Positions 34,153-42,692 of a DNA stretch of 64,000 nucleotides are shown piece after piece. Position 1 is the first letter of the stretch, and each line of letters opens with the position of its first letter. The stretch comes from Marinilactibacillus sp042660675. Lineage in GTDB: Bacteria; Bacillota; Bacilli; Lactobacillales; Carnobacteriaceae_A. The stretch is from contig NZ_JBHSUL010000017.1 of the NCBI RefSeq assembly GCF_042660675.1, positions 1-64,000 on the forward strand, read 5' to 3'. The translations under genes were made by a program, and so were the position numbers. The notes beneath the pieces are model-generated. The model saw only the letters and a program-made list of their open reading frames with translations, ran no database searches and was not told the DNA's origin.

Positions 34153-34638
34153 ATGAGCACAATTACGGACAATTTCAAAGCACTAGCAGAAGAAAAGCAA
34201 ATTCAATTCAAAGTTAAAGAAATTCCAGCACCGATTCGCAATAAAGAAGGCGAAACAACTGAACAACAGCAACTTTTATTCCAATCAGCACTTCGTGTTA
34301 CTAAGGATAAACCTGTTGGATGTGCTGTAATCATTCATGATGCACCACTTGAGCGTGTAAACTATCAAATTACTTACAACAAAATAGGTTATGTTACTGA
34401 CCGCAACAAGCTACCGGATATCCTAACTGAGCTAAATGAATTGAACGCTATGAAATCGGGCTACTTCCGCTTTTTAGTTTCTGGAGACGGAGAACTTTTC
34501 ATGCGCTATTTAGGCATTACGGGTGAAGATGTCAATCCAGTAATGGATGTCTTTGTATTTGGTGGACGCATTTTACGTGCATTACTGCCAGAACTTGAAA
34601 AAATAGACGGACTTGACCTGACACCTAGAAAAGGGTAA
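34153..34638 (+). CDS. Uncharacterised 161-residue cytosolic protein
   Basis: No signal peptide or membrane helix. Alternating alpha/beta pattern with FRFLVSGDGELFMRYLGI and DVNPVMDVFVFGGRILRALLPELEKIDG suggests a compact fold of the YbjN/secretion-chaperone-like sort, but this is only an impression. The start was taken at MSTITDNF because GGAGG lies 6 bases before it, not nine codons earlier. Nine bases separate it from the OsmC gene, so the two are an operon and the product may share a stress-related role. Confidence 0.65.
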   Translation: MSTITDNFKALAEEKQIQFKVKEIPAPIRNKEGETTEQQQLLFQSALRVTKDKPVGCAVIIHDAPLERVNYQITYNKIGYVTDRNKLPDILTELNELNAMKSGYFRFLVSGDGELFMRYLGITGEDVNPVMDVFVFGGRILRALLPELEKIDGLDLTPRKG

Positions 34639-34647
34639 GAAATTATT

Positions 34648-35070
34648 ATGGATAAAGCATTATTTGAAACGTCTATTGTTAATAAAGAAGGCGTTGACGG
34701 CGTTGCATATGTAGATGATCCGAAAGGACTGCGTGTGATTACTTCCAGTCCATTGAGCGATGCCCCGGGTACGAATCCAGAAGAGTTATTTGGTCTAGCG
34801 ATTGCCACTTGTCTGAATGCGACAATACAATCTCTACTAAAGGCAAGAGGAGCCGACAATAAGAGTCAGGTCACTTGCACAGTACAACTGAAACGCGAAG
34901 TTGATGGTATTGGATTTTTCTTTGATGTAGCTATATTTGCATCTGTTGAAAATATGTCACTTGCTGATGCGTCTAAATTGGTTGAATCTGCAGAAAAACG
35001 TTGTCCTGTTTCGAAATTAACTCAAGGAGCTACAACGCTTAAGATTCAAACTGTTGCATACGAAAATTGA
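34648..35070 (+). CDS. OsmC/Ohr family peroxide-reducing protein
   Basis: A 140-residue OsmC-fold protein. The two reactive cysteines are visible in LAIATCLNATI and EKRCPVSKLTQG. OsmC/Ohr proteins reduce organic hydroperoxides using lipoyl-linked or other thiols. Which subfamily is not clear. It closes a two-gene operon. Confidence 0.9.
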   Translation: MDKALFETSIVNKEGVDGVAYVDDPKGLRVITSSPLSDAPGTNPEELFGLAIATCLNATIQSLLKARGADNKSQVTCTVQLKREVDGIGFFFDVAIFASVENMSLADASKLVESAEKRCPVSKLTQGATTLKIQTVAYEN

Positions 35071-35086
35071 TTCAAAGCGATTAAAT

Positions 35087-35134
35087 AAGACTCCGCCAGA
35101 TTGATTCTTAAAATCGATCTGGCGGAGTCTTTCT
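35087..35134 (+). terminator. Terminator after the OsmC gene
   Basis: AAGACTCCGCCAGATTGATT pairs with AATCGATCTGGCGGAGTCTT with one or two mismatches; a T-rich stretch follows. Confidence 0.9.
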
Positions 35135-35190
35135 CTGTCTTTTAGCACCCAAGCGTGCTAGCACCTTTATAAACATCATAAAATAAGTGA

Positions 35191-35703
35191 GTGAACGAAT
35201 TGGGTAATGTAAACAAAGAAGACTTTTATTATGGCGCTTTTCTATCTAAATTAACAAAATCAGGAACGATTCCTGTATTGATCCAAACCACAGAGGACGG
35301 TATTTTTTATCGATTGACCTCTCAAGATTCTCAGACTGAACAGATTGTTTTAATGAAATACAGATCAACACCCGATCACAATGGGAAAAAGGTGAAACGC
35401 TGGGATTTTTCATTTACCAAGCTGGAAATCCAGCAGTTGAAACAATACCACGAAAAAGGCATACAACACCTTACAGCGCTAATATGTGGTGTCCATAGTC
35501 ATTTACCTCAAAGTGAAATTGCTGTGCTGAACTTCGAAGAAACCATTGCTTGTATTGGGCTAACGTATACTTCAGGGGAGTCACGAAGGATAACCGTTAG
35601 AGAAGAAAAGTATGCTCCTGGTTTGAAAGTCTATGGAACGAGTTTAGCAGACAAAGATTTCATACGCGTAGACAGAGACTTTCAGAGTCAATATCTACTT
35701 TGA
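35191..35703 (+). CDS. Uncharacterised 170-residue protein
   Basis: Starts with GTG and has only a weak ribosome site. It has no signal peptide or membrane helix and a mixed alpha/beta pattern. Segments such as KRWDFSFTKLEIQQLKQYHEKG and ALICGVHSHLPQSEIAVLNFEE look like a folded cytosolic domain, but no family was recognised. Its own terminator is shared with the convergent Rgg-like gene. Confidence 0.6.
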   Translation: MNELGNVNKEDFYYGAFLSKLTKSGTIPVLIQTTEDGIFYRLTSQDSQTEQIVLMKYRSTPDHNGKKVKRWDFSFTKLEIQQLKQYHEKGIQHLTALICGVHSHLPQSEIAVLNFEETIACIGLTYTSGESRRITVREEKYAPGLKVYGTSLADKDFIRVDRDFQSQYLL

Positions 35704-35717
35704 ACTTGATAAACAAA

Positions 35718-35771
35718 TTAAAAGACATCAAAAAGACCAGTTGAGTTACTGGGTTTTTGATGTCTTTTAAA
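35718..35771. terminator. Bidirectional terminator
   Basis: TTAAAAGACATCAAAAA pairs with TTTTTGATGTCTTTTAA, with an inner CAGT/ACTG stem. It serves both convergent genes. Confidence 0.9.
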
Positions 35772-35788
35772 GTTATAAGTCCATACAG

Positions 35789-36697
35789 CTAGGAAGCCTT
35801 TATCTCTTCATCAACGAAACCATAGGGATTGTAAACAAGTTTAGGATCTTCTCGCGTTTGTTTACTCAAATCTTCTCGTCCTATAACATTAAATAGTTCA
35901 ATTGCTAAATTGTAACTATCCTGACTTTCTTTTTCTTTATTTAGACCCTTCAAGCACATTCCTTTACGCACGAGCGCTGCACCGAATGATAGAACCTTGT
36001 TATCACTTTTTGATTTAGTTATAAGCTGATCAGTATATTTTAAGGCTAACTCGTACTGTTCATGTGAAATAAGCAGGCAGGAAATATGAGATAGAAAGGA
36101 TAGTCTTAATTCTTCAGCTTCTTTAAAACAATAATACTTTTCCAACTCCTCTAAAGCTTTATCTGTCAATGATACGGCTGTTTCTAGTTCAAAGTAATAC
36201 AAAATACCATTTAGAAGATGAAATTCCGAGAGGTAAAACTTGTCAAGATTTTTTAATCTATCCCAGATGCTTTCTGCATATTTTCGAGCATCAGCAAGAC
36301 TATTTTTTTCAATTAAACAATAGTAGGCTTGAGCGATATTCAGTACATCTTCTGTCATATGATCATATCGTTTTTCAAGTAATTTATTGGCAGCATCTAT
36401 CAAATCTTTAACATAAGAAATATCAGGGAATTGTTCCATTTCTTTAAACAGATATAAGACGGTATCTTTATCATTTAAACTATAATCGTTCAAAATAAAA
36501 GCGTACTCGTCATGATGCATGTCCATGTAGTCAAGAATCGCTAAAAACTTGACGACATTTGGATTGATTTCGTCTTTCTCTAACTTAGTATAGTTTGATC
36601 TAGACATCGTACTGTCAGAAACTTCTTGTTGCGTATATCCTTTGTTTTGTCTGATAATCTTTAATACTTTTCCTAGATGATAATATAATTCACTCAT
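35789..36697 (-). CDS. Rgg/PlcR-like transcriptional regulator (HTH plus TPR-type repeats)
   Basis: A 302-residue protein. Residues about 6-65 are an XRE-type HTH (VLKIIRQNKGYTQQEVSDSTMSRSNYTKLEKDE), followed by about 230 residues of helical TPR-like repeats, the build of Rgg, MutR and other RRNPP regulators that bind short secreted peptides. No obvious signalling peptide gene is adjacent. The gene lies divergently from a small, probably frameshifted gene whose promoter it may control. Confidence 0.8.
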   Translation of the reverse strand: MSELYYHLGKVLKIIRQNKGYTQQEVSDSTMSRSNYTKLEKDEINPNVVKFLAILDYMDMHHDEYAFILNDYSLNDKDTVLYLFKEMEQFPDISYVKDLIDAANKLLEKRYDHMTEDVLNIAQAYYCLIEKNSLADARKYAESIWDRLKNLDKFYLSEFHLLNGILYYFELETAVSLTDKALEELEKYYCFKEAEELRLSFLSHISCLLISHEQYELALKYTDQLITKSKSDNKVLSFGAALVRKGMCLKGLNKEKESQDSYNLAIELFNVIGREDLSKQTREDPKLVYNPYGFVDEEIKAS

Positions 36698-36844
36698 GAT
36701 AAGCCCTCCTAATTTTGCGGGTAAGATAATAACAATTATTAAGAAAGTGATAAATTCTTGTTAAAATATCCTATATAACGACAGTAGTAAAAGACAGTTG
36801 GTATAGATTGTAATTAAATGAACTTCGGTAGAAGGGGAATTTTT

Positions 36845-37152
36845 ATGAATGAATTGGAGCCACTAGTTAACATTCCGGATAAAGTGTATAAATACATTGT
36901 TGAGGGTGAAAACGCGCTTATTACTTTAACTGTAGATAATATTGATGTTTTCCATAATGCAGATGGAAATATCGATTGTCCTTTGGAAACAGTTTTAAGA
37001 AAAATAACTTTACTTTAACTGAACTTAGTAGTTGGGGAATAGTAAACATTCGATTAGTTAGGTGGCTTGATGAGCGGGAACTCATCATCAACCAAATTGA
37101 ATCGGTCGTACTATCAGATTTAATCAACCTTAACACGAACGTAGAGGAATAG
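36845..37152 (+). pseudogene. Small unknown gene divergent from the Rgg-like regulator, probably frameshifted
   Basis: The first frame (ATG after GAAGGGGAA) gives 57 residues, MNELEPLVNIPDKVYKY onward, ending at 37018. After a run of five A residues near 36995 the -1 frame stays open for about 50 codons (ELSSWGIVNIRLVRWLDERELIIN...) to a TAG at 37152, with protein-like composition. Joining them gives a plausible protein of about 100 residues followed by a strong terminator. A lost A, a sequencing error or programmed frameshifting would all explain this. No family recognised. Confidence 0.5.
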
Positions 37153-37195
37153 ATATAAGCACCGAAAAAGATTAACAAAAGGACACTGAATCACT

Positions 37196-37240
37196 ACATA
37201 AATACGATATCGTTTTGATACCGTATTTATGTGTTGTTAT
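37196..37240 (+). terminator. Terminator after the frameshifted small gene
   Basis: ACATAAATACG pairs with CGTATTTATGT, with further partial pairing inside, then a T-rich stretch. Its place after 37152 rather than after 37018 supports the longer gene. Confidence 0.75.
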
Positions 37241-37325
37241 TTTAAGATAGCAAAAGGATACTCTATATCATTAGTGGAAACTATATCCGTAATCAAGTAA
37301 CCTAGAATAAAAGGAGGTTTTTACG

Positions 37326-38114
37326 TTGAGATATGAGCGGACAAGAATAAAAGAGGCTATCGTTAGTAGGTTACAAAAGGATAGGGATATTATCGGTATA
37401 TACTTAGGTGGGTCCTTAGCCAATGGCACGGAAGATGAGTTTTCAGATATTGACTTGAGAATCTTAGTCGATGAAGGGGTGCCAAAGCGAGATAAGCTGA
37501 AAGTACTAATAGAAGATCAAAAAGATATTTTATTTATAGAATCGTGGTTTTCTTCTTTTGCAGTGATTCATTTTGATTGTTTTGTAAAGTTAGATCTTTT
37601 TGTCTACTACCCAAGTCAGTTAGCTGCAGATAGATGGTTGAAAGGGATTCAAATTTTAAAAGATACCGATGGGTTCTTGGAAAAGCTGAAAAGTGATTCT
37701 GAAAACTTAACATACATCCCCACTCAAGAAGAGTTCCAAGCAATCGTATATAAGTACTTAGCACATTTTCATGAGTTATATAGAAGATACCAGCGCAGGG
37801 AATATCATTATGTTCAGCAATGCTTTTTATCGATGCAGCATTGCCTGGTTTCACTTTTTCATATCCATTTAGGTATTCCTGCCAATAATCCTAATGACTG
37901 GAGTAAATACGAAGGGGAGAGAAGCTACTTAACTCAAGACAAACAAGCTTATCTCCTGAAACTGTCTCAAACCACCTACGATCAAATACCAAGTACTCTA
38001 AATTCTCTAAATAAAGAAATAGAACGGGTAGCTAAAGACACTGCTGAGATATACCATTTAAATTTCAAGCAAGACTTATTTTCTAAAGCAACCGACCTCG
38101 TTCAATTTGAGTAA
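37326..38114 (+). CDS. Nucleotidyltransferase-domain protein (aminoglycoside adenylyltransferase-like)
   Basis: A 262-residue protein. The N-terminal nucleotidyltransferase core shows LGGSLANGTEDEFSDIDLRI with the Gly-Ser at 29-30 and metal-binding Asp41 and Asp43; a third acidic residue is in VKLDLFVYY. The C-terminal half is helical, as in AadK/ANT(6)-like enzymes. It could modify a small molecule or antibiotic, or be a housekeeping relative; resistance cannot be claimed. TTG start 8 bases after AAAGGAGG. Confidence 0.75.
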   Translation: MRYERTRIKEAIVSRLQKDRDIIGIYLGGSLANGTEDEFSDIDLRILVDEGVPKRDKLKVLIEDQKDILFIESWFSSFAVIHFDCFVKLDLFVYYPSQLAADRWLKGIQILKDTDGFLEKLKSDSENLTYIPTQEEFQAIVYKYLAHFHELYRRYQRREYHYVQQCFLSMQHCLVSLFHIHLGIPANNPNDWSKYEGERSYLTQDKQAYLLKLSQTTYDQIPSTLNSLNKEIERVAKDTAEIYHLNFKQDLFSKATDLVQFE

Positions 38115-38143
38115 ACATCACTCTAGGAGACTTCCCTTAAAAA

Positions 38144-38171
38144 TTGACAGTGTTATGTAATATGATATACT
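38144..38171 (+). promoter_or_regulatory. Promoter of the antisense RNA in toxin locus 2
   Basis: -35 TTGACA, 16-base spacer, -10 TATACT preceded by TGA (extended -10). A near-consensus promoter, much stronger looking than the opposing toxin promoter. Confidence 0.85.
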
Positions 38172-38179
38172 AGAACTGA

Positions 38180-38209
38180 AAAAGAGCCTTGCCTGAACAA
38201 GACTCTTTC
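38180..38209 (-). terminator. Terminator of toxin mRNA, locus 2
   Basis: On the leftward strand AAGAGTCTTG pairs with CAAGGCTCTT and is followed by TTTC. On the other strand it is the 5' hairpin of the antisense RNA, the same double use as in locus 1. Confidence 0.7.
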
Positions 38210-38251
38210 CATAAGCCGTTTACTGACGGTGACCATATGAATTGAACGATC

Positions 38252-38292
38252 AAACCGTCCTTTAACTCTCCAAAGTCAGGACGGTTTTTTTG
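38252..38292 (+). terminator. Terminator of antisense RNA, locus 2
   Basis: AAACCGTCC pairs with GGACGGTTT, followed by seven T residues. Confidence 0.9.
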
Positions 38293-38297
38293 TGTCT

Positions 38298-38396
38298 TCA
38301 TTTATCTTTTTTATTGATATTGATGACAAGAGAAATCATAGCAATGACGAACATGCCAAATCCCATCATCAGTTGCAAGGCATCGGTAACACTCAA
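38298..38396 (-). CDS. Holin-like type I toxin peptide (locus 2)
   Basis: A 32-residue peptide: MSVTDALQLMMGFG, then the hydrophobic MFVIAMISLVINI and a NKKDK tail. Same family as the locus 1 peptide (shared MSV-x2-AL-QLM-x-GFG). A TGA stands directly before the TTG start, so no longer form exists. The TTG overlaps the stop codon of an upstream ORF, which suggests coupled translation. Its leftward promoter has TATAAT at about 38484-38489 and a TTGATT -35. Confidence 0.85.
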   Translation of the reverse strand: MSVTDALQLMMGFGMFVIAMISLVININKKDK

Positions 38397-38437
38397 TCAG
38401 GCTTCTTCTTTCTGAAAAATGGACTATAGCACCGCAT
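38393..38437 (-). CDS. Upstream ORF (14 codons) in the leader of toxin locus 2
   Basis: An ATG 6 bases after a strong AGGAGG opens MRCYSPFFRKKKPD. Its TGA stop overlaps the TTG start of the toxin by two bases. The leader ahead of it, CTGACGGTGGCTTTA, resembles GAGACGGTGGCTATC in locus 1. Confidence 0.5.
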   Translation of the reverse strand: MRCYSPFFRKKKPD

Positions 38438-38469
38438 AGTGCCACCTCCTAAATAAAGCCACCGTCAGA

Positions 38470-38520
38470 ACTTCTTACAAACCCATTATAGCAAACACAC
38501 GTTCGAAATCAAGCGATATC
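38470..38520 (-). promoter_or_regulatory. Toxin promoter of locus 2
   Basis: Leftward TATAAT preceded, 16 bases upstream, by TTGATT. The transcript would begin just before the GACGGTGGC leader motif. Confidence 0.7.
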
Positions 38521-38632
38521 TCGAAGTGTTTTGTAACAGAAAAACTAAATCGTAAATAATGATTCTGGTTTTTTATAAATAGTGTTAGAATTGAATTAGA
38601 AAGACTACGTAAGAAGAGGAGAATTAAATTAT

Positions 38633-41524
38633 ATGAGCTTTAAGTCATTGGAAACCAAAGAACTTGCTGATATTCAATCAGTCGGAACACTTTATGAACA
38701 TGAAGAAACAGGCGCAAAGGTCCTTTATCTGAAGAACGACGATTCAAATAAATCTTTTACCATCGGATTCAAGACACCGCCTTATAATGATAATGGAATT
38801 GCTCATATCCTAGAGCATTCTGTCTTGAATGGTTCTAAGAAGTATCCTTCTAAAGAACCATTTGTAGAATTGATAAAAGGATCTTTGAATACATTCGTGA
38901 ATGCAATGACCTTTTCGGATAAAACGATTTATCCTGTAGCTTCTACAAATCAAAAAGACTTCAAACATCTTATGGGGGTTTATCTTGACGCTGTATTCCA
39001 GCCTAATTTATATACAGATGAACAAATACTAGAACAAGAAGGCTGGCATTATCATCTAGAGAACGCAGAAGACGATTTGATTTATAAAGGGGTCGTTTAC
39101 AACGAGATGAAAGGGGCTACTGCTTCTCCTGAGAGACAAGTCTATCAAAATTTGATTAGTCATTTGTATCCGGAAAGTATTTACAGTTATGAATCAGGCG
39201 GAGAGCCACAAGCGATTCCTAGTTTAACTCAAAAAGAATTTATCGAATTCCATCAAAACTATTATCACCCAAGCAATTCATTAACGATTTTATATGGTGA
39301 TTTAGATATAGATGAAGCTTTTTCAGCCCTTGAGTCTTATTTCTCAGGAATCGGCCGTAAAGACATGGTTGATTTAACGATGGATGCAACTGAACCCACT
39401 CAAAAATCTTACGAAGGAACGTATTCGATTACTGAAGGGGATACGCCTGAAGGAAAAGACTTCTTGGCATTAGGCTGGCACGTAGCTTCTCAAGAAAACC
39501 CATTAGATAAGTATGGACTAGAAGTTTTACAAGAAATTTTATTTGGAAATAATCAGTCACCACTTAAAAAAGCATTACTGGATGCAGAGATTGGCGGAGA
39601 TATTGATGGCGACGTGGATGACATTGGCTTTCCAACGGCTTTTACGATTCTTGCCAAATATTCTGATACAAGCAAGATGGATCAGTTAAAACAAGTTGTA
39701 GAAGAAACGTTATCTGGCCTTGTAAAAGAGGGGATCGATCAAGAACTTATTGATGGCGCATTGAATAAAATTACCTTCCAAACAAAAGAAGCCGCTATCT
39801 CAGAAGATAATCCGCGTGGTGTCATTTATGCTATTCGTTCTTTAAGTACATGGCTATATGAAAAAAATCCATTTGTGAATCTTGAGTTCTCAACTTACTT
39901 GAATCAGTTAAAAGAACTCGCTACTGAAGGTTATTTTGAAAAACTCATTTCCGACAAACTATTAGAAAATACTTTCCGTGTAGAAGTGGCCTTAAAAGCT
40001 GAACCGGGTAAAAATGATAAGCTGGAAGCCGAAACTCTAGAAAAATTACAAGAGTATAAAGCTCAGCTTTCTGAGGATGAAATTGATACAATCGTTACAA
40101 AAACGAATAACTTGATCAAACGCCAGGAAACGCCAGATCGTCCGGAAGATCTAGCTAAGATCCCAACTTTAACAAGAGAAGATTTAAGTACTGAAGTAGA
40201 AGACTATCCATTAGCATCTTCGACTATTTTCGAACAGTCTAAGTTCTATCATGCTGATCAGTTCACTTCAGGAATCGATTATATCAGTTTGTATTTTGAT
40301 ATCAGCGATTTCAAACAAGAAGAGTATCCATTACTAGGCTATTTGAGTAAACTACTCAGTAGACTAGGTACAGAACATTTTGATGTAGCGACCCTTCAAC
40401 GTCAAAGTGATCTATACACTGGTGGTATTTACGCAACAATCGATATATTTGAGAACAAAAATGGTGAACTAAAACCTCACTTTGTCATCAGAGGGAAAGG
40501 TTTAGAAGACTTCTCGGAAAAAGTGATTGAACTGATATATGAGATGATTACACATACTCAATTTACTGATACTTCTGAGATGCTAAAAATCACTCAAAGC
40601 TCGATCTCTAACTTTGAAAATGCTATTAACTACAGAGCCCATGTATTGGCCGCTAATAGAGCTTTAAGCCAAGTTAAAGCTGCTTCTAAATTAAACGAGC
40701 TAGCTGGAGGCATCGATCAGTTTGGACACTTGAAAACTATTCGTGATCAATTGAAATCCGAAGAAACTAAAGAATTAACGGAACAATTGAAAACATTACT
40801 GAGTAGAATGCTTAATAAACAAAGAATTACGGTCTTATACGTCGGTGAAAGCGAACGCGTAGAGCCTATTAAAGCTCAGTTAGAGACAGCTTTTGCTAAG
40901 GTAGAAAACTCTAAAATAGAGGATGCCATTCAATACGTTCCTGGAAAGCCCATCAAAGAAGCTTATGTAACGGCACAAGATGTAAACTATGTAGGGGCTG
41001 CGGCTGATGCTTCAGGTACATTACCTTTCAATGGAACAACTAGCGTATTAGGGACGGTTTTCCGTTTTGATTATCTATGGAACGAGATTCGTGTAAAAGG
41101 TGGGGCGTATGGTTCACTGTACAATCACCGTAGGAACGGCAGCTTTGCGCTTGGGTCATATCGCGATCCAAATATTGGTAAAACCTTAGAGATCTACAAT
41201 AATTTATCAAATTTTGTAGAGAAACTCTCGTTATCTGAGACAGAATTGGTTAAATATATTATAGGAACTATGAGTCCGTTAGAACAGCCAAACTCTGCAT
41301 TCAGTAAAGGACTCATTGCTTTCGAACGATTCAATCGAGGTATTACGCAAGCAGAAATTCAGAAACTAAAACAAGAAATATTAGCTACAACTTCAGAAGG
41401 CTTAGCTTCATTAGCATCTGAGTACAGCAAAGTACTTGAAGATAGCACGGTTGTCGTCATCGGTAACAAAACACAGATAGAAAACGAAAAAGACTTGTTT
41501 GATAAAGTGATTGAACTTTACTAG
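38633..41524 (+). CDS. M16C-family zinc metallopeptidase (presequence protease / insulinase-like)
   Basis: A 963-residue peptidase with the inverted zinc motif HILEH at residues 58-62 and the third ligand Glu in VVYNEMKG at about 158. The four M16 domains are joined in one chain, with a conserved C-terminal RVKGGAYGSLYNHRRNG region that completes the active chamber. M16C enzymes degrade oligopeptides and unfolded presequences in the cytosol. No signal peptide. AAGAGGAG upstream. Single gene with a terminator. Confidence 0.93.
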   Translation: MSFKSLETKELADIQSVGTLYEHEETGAKVLYLKNDDSNKSFTIGFKTPPYNDNGIAHILEHSVLNGSKKYPSKEPFVELIKGSLNTFVNAMTFSDKTIYPVASTNQKDFKHLMGVYLDAVFQPNLYTDEQILEQEGWHYHLENAEDDLIYKGVVYNEMKGATASPERQVYQNLISHLYPESIYSYESGGEPQAIPSLTQKEFIEFHQNYYHPSNSLTILYGDLDIDEAFSALESYFSGIGRKDMVDLTMDATEPTQKSYEGTYSITEGDTPEGKDFLALGWHVASQENPLDKYGLEVLQEILFGNNQSPLKKALLDAEIGGDIDGDVDDIGFPTAFTILAKYSDTSKMDQLKQVVEETLSGLVKEGIDQELIDGALNKITFQTKEAAISEDNPRGVIYAIRSLSTWLYEKNPFVNLEFSTYLNQLKELATEGYFEKLISDKLLENTFRVEVALKAEPGKNDKLEAETLEKLQEYKAQLSEDEIDTIVTKTNNLIKRQETPDRPEDLAKIPTLTREDLSTEVEDYPLASSTIFEQSKFYHADQFTSGIDYISLYFDISDFKQEEYPLLGYLSKLLSRLGTEHFDVATLQRQSDLYTGGIYATIDIFENKNGELKPHFVIRGKGLEDFSEKVIELIYEMITHTQFTDTSEMLKITQSSISNFENAINYRAHVLAANRALSQVKAASKLNELAGGIDQFGHLKTIRDQLKSEETKELTEQLKTLLSRMLNKQRITVLYVGESERVEPIKAQLETAFAKVENSKIEDAIQYVPGKPIKEAYVTAQDVNYVGAAADASGTLPFNGTTSVLGTVFRFDYLWNEIRVKGGAYGSLYNHRRNGSFALGSYRDPNIGKTLEIYNNLSNFVEKLSLSETELVKYIIGTMSPLEQPNSAFSKGLIAFERFNRGITQAEIQKLKQEILATTSEGLASLASEYSKVLEDSTVVVIGNKTQIENEKDLFDKVIELY

Positions 41525-41537
41525 GCAAATCTCTCGA

Positions 41538-41571
41538 AACGATCTTCTTAATCGAAGGTCGTTTTTTTGCT
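41538..41571 (+). terminator. Terminator after the M16 peptidase gene
   Basis: AACGATCTTC pairs with GAAGGTCGTT, followed by TTTTTT. Confidence 0.9.
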
Positions 41572-41635
41572 TGATTATTTATATAAGAGCGGAGAAAGGT
41601 GTCTAGATGGAATAGTTAAAAGAGAGGTGAACAAG

Positions 41636-41668
41636 TTGGTATCAAAAGGAACCATGTGTTACGGTTAA
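41636..41668 (+). CDS. Possible 10-codon leader peptide
   Basis: A TTG preceded by AGAGAGGTGA opens MVSKGTMCYG and then TAA. The same frame continues open for 18 codons past the TAA. It lies about 110 bases before the membrane-protein gene. It may be a leader peptide, a broken small gene or chance. Confidence 0.25.
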   Translation: MVSKGTMCYG

Positions 41669-41781
41669 GTAGGTCTTAAGGTGGCGGCAGAGAATAGCTC
41701 GTCTATTGTATGTTTGATAAGATAAGACGACATAACTATAAACGAAACCCCAAAACTTTGTATTTATAAAGGAGTAATTAT

Positions 41782-42597
41782 ATGTTTACACTTGGGAGAA
41801 AACTTCACTTAGATGATAAAACAAACGTAAGTATTGTACTGTTTACACTTTCAGCGTTTATTTTAGGATGGTTGTTTACAAGAGACATTGGCTCTGGTTT
41901 TAATTTAGGTGGCGGCGTATTCTTATCATGGGCACTTGCTAGGGAAGTCGATCCAGCGCATAGTTATACAGCCTTTATAACCGCAACTTTGTCTTTATTC
42001 CATCTTTATTATGTAGATACAGTCCATTTTTTGATGATGGCTTGGATGCTTTTAATTTTGAGAGCGGTTAATGGTATTACCGGAAAAAAACTCACTCTAT
42101 TTGATATTTTCTCAGCATTCGCATTAACCATTTTTCTATCTCTTAATAATAGAAACAGCCTCTATATATTGGTATTTATACTTGCGCTTATAAGCTTATT
42201 CATGCTTCAACAACGGGAGAAAATTACTTTCATGTGCGCAATGATTGCGCTCATCTTATTCCTAGTACAAAGTTTATTTTTAGGACATTGTACAGTTATT
42301 GGTACTGAACAATTGAACCTTTTAAATACACTTGTAATCATGTCTTCCATTCTATTTTCTATTCTCGCCAAATTCGGATTAAAAAATTTAGTGAAAAATG
42401 ACAAAGGAAAAAAAACAGATCGTACTAGAATCTTCTATGGGCAACTACTATACGCTACTACCATCATATTTTTCGTTATCTTTGGTCGTTTGACATACAG
42501 TGATTTAGTCATCCAACTCTCAATATTATGGGGAGTTTTTATAAACTATATTGCAATTCAAATCAAGACTTACTACAAGAAATTTTTTAGTCAATAG
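41782..42597 (+). CDS. Uncharacterised multi-pass membrane protein
   Basis: A 271-residue protein with about eight hydrophobic segments, short loops and a Lys-rich cytoplasmic patch near residues 205-215. GSGFNLGGGVFLSWALAREVDPAHSYTAF near the N-terminus is the only notably conserved-looking part. No family recognised. GGAGTAATTAT precedes the ATG. Confidence 0.7.
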   Translation: MFTLGRKLHLDDKTNVSIVLFTLSAFILGWLFTRDIGSGFNLGGGVFLSWALAREVDPAHSYTAFITATLSLFHLYYVDTVHFLMMAWMLLILRAVNGITGKKLTLFDIFSAFALTIFLSLNNRNSLYILVFILALISLFMLQQREKITFMCAMIALILFLVQSLFLGHCTVIGTEQLNLLNTLVIMSSILFSILAKFGLKNLVKNDKGKKTDRTRIFYGQLLYATTIIFFVIFGRLTYSDLVIQLSILWGVFINYIAIQIKTYYKKFFSQ

Positions 42598-42692
42598 CAT
42601 CATCATTCATTTCAATAAGCATAACATTTTCAAAACTTTTTTATTTTCCATACAATAAACAAATAGAGAGAATCTAAGTTAGGAGTGTTTGA

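Larger units (their letters stand above)
38178..38292 (+). ncRNA. Antisense RNA (antitoxin) of toxin locus 2
   Basis: Predicted RNA of about 115 nt with three hairpins in the same order as in locus 1: a 5' stem GAGCCTTG/CAAGACTC, a small stem CCGT/ACGG containing the motif ACTGACGGTG, and the terminator AAACCGTCC/GGACGGTTT followed by T7. It would be wholly complementary to the 3' part of the opposing toxin mRNA, blocking it or guiding RNase III cleavage. Predicted from sequence only. Confidence 0.78.

Noticed and set aside
37326..38114. Aminoglycoside resistance gene
   Set aside because: The nucleotidyltransferase core is clear, but nothing in sequence fixes an antibiotic substrate.
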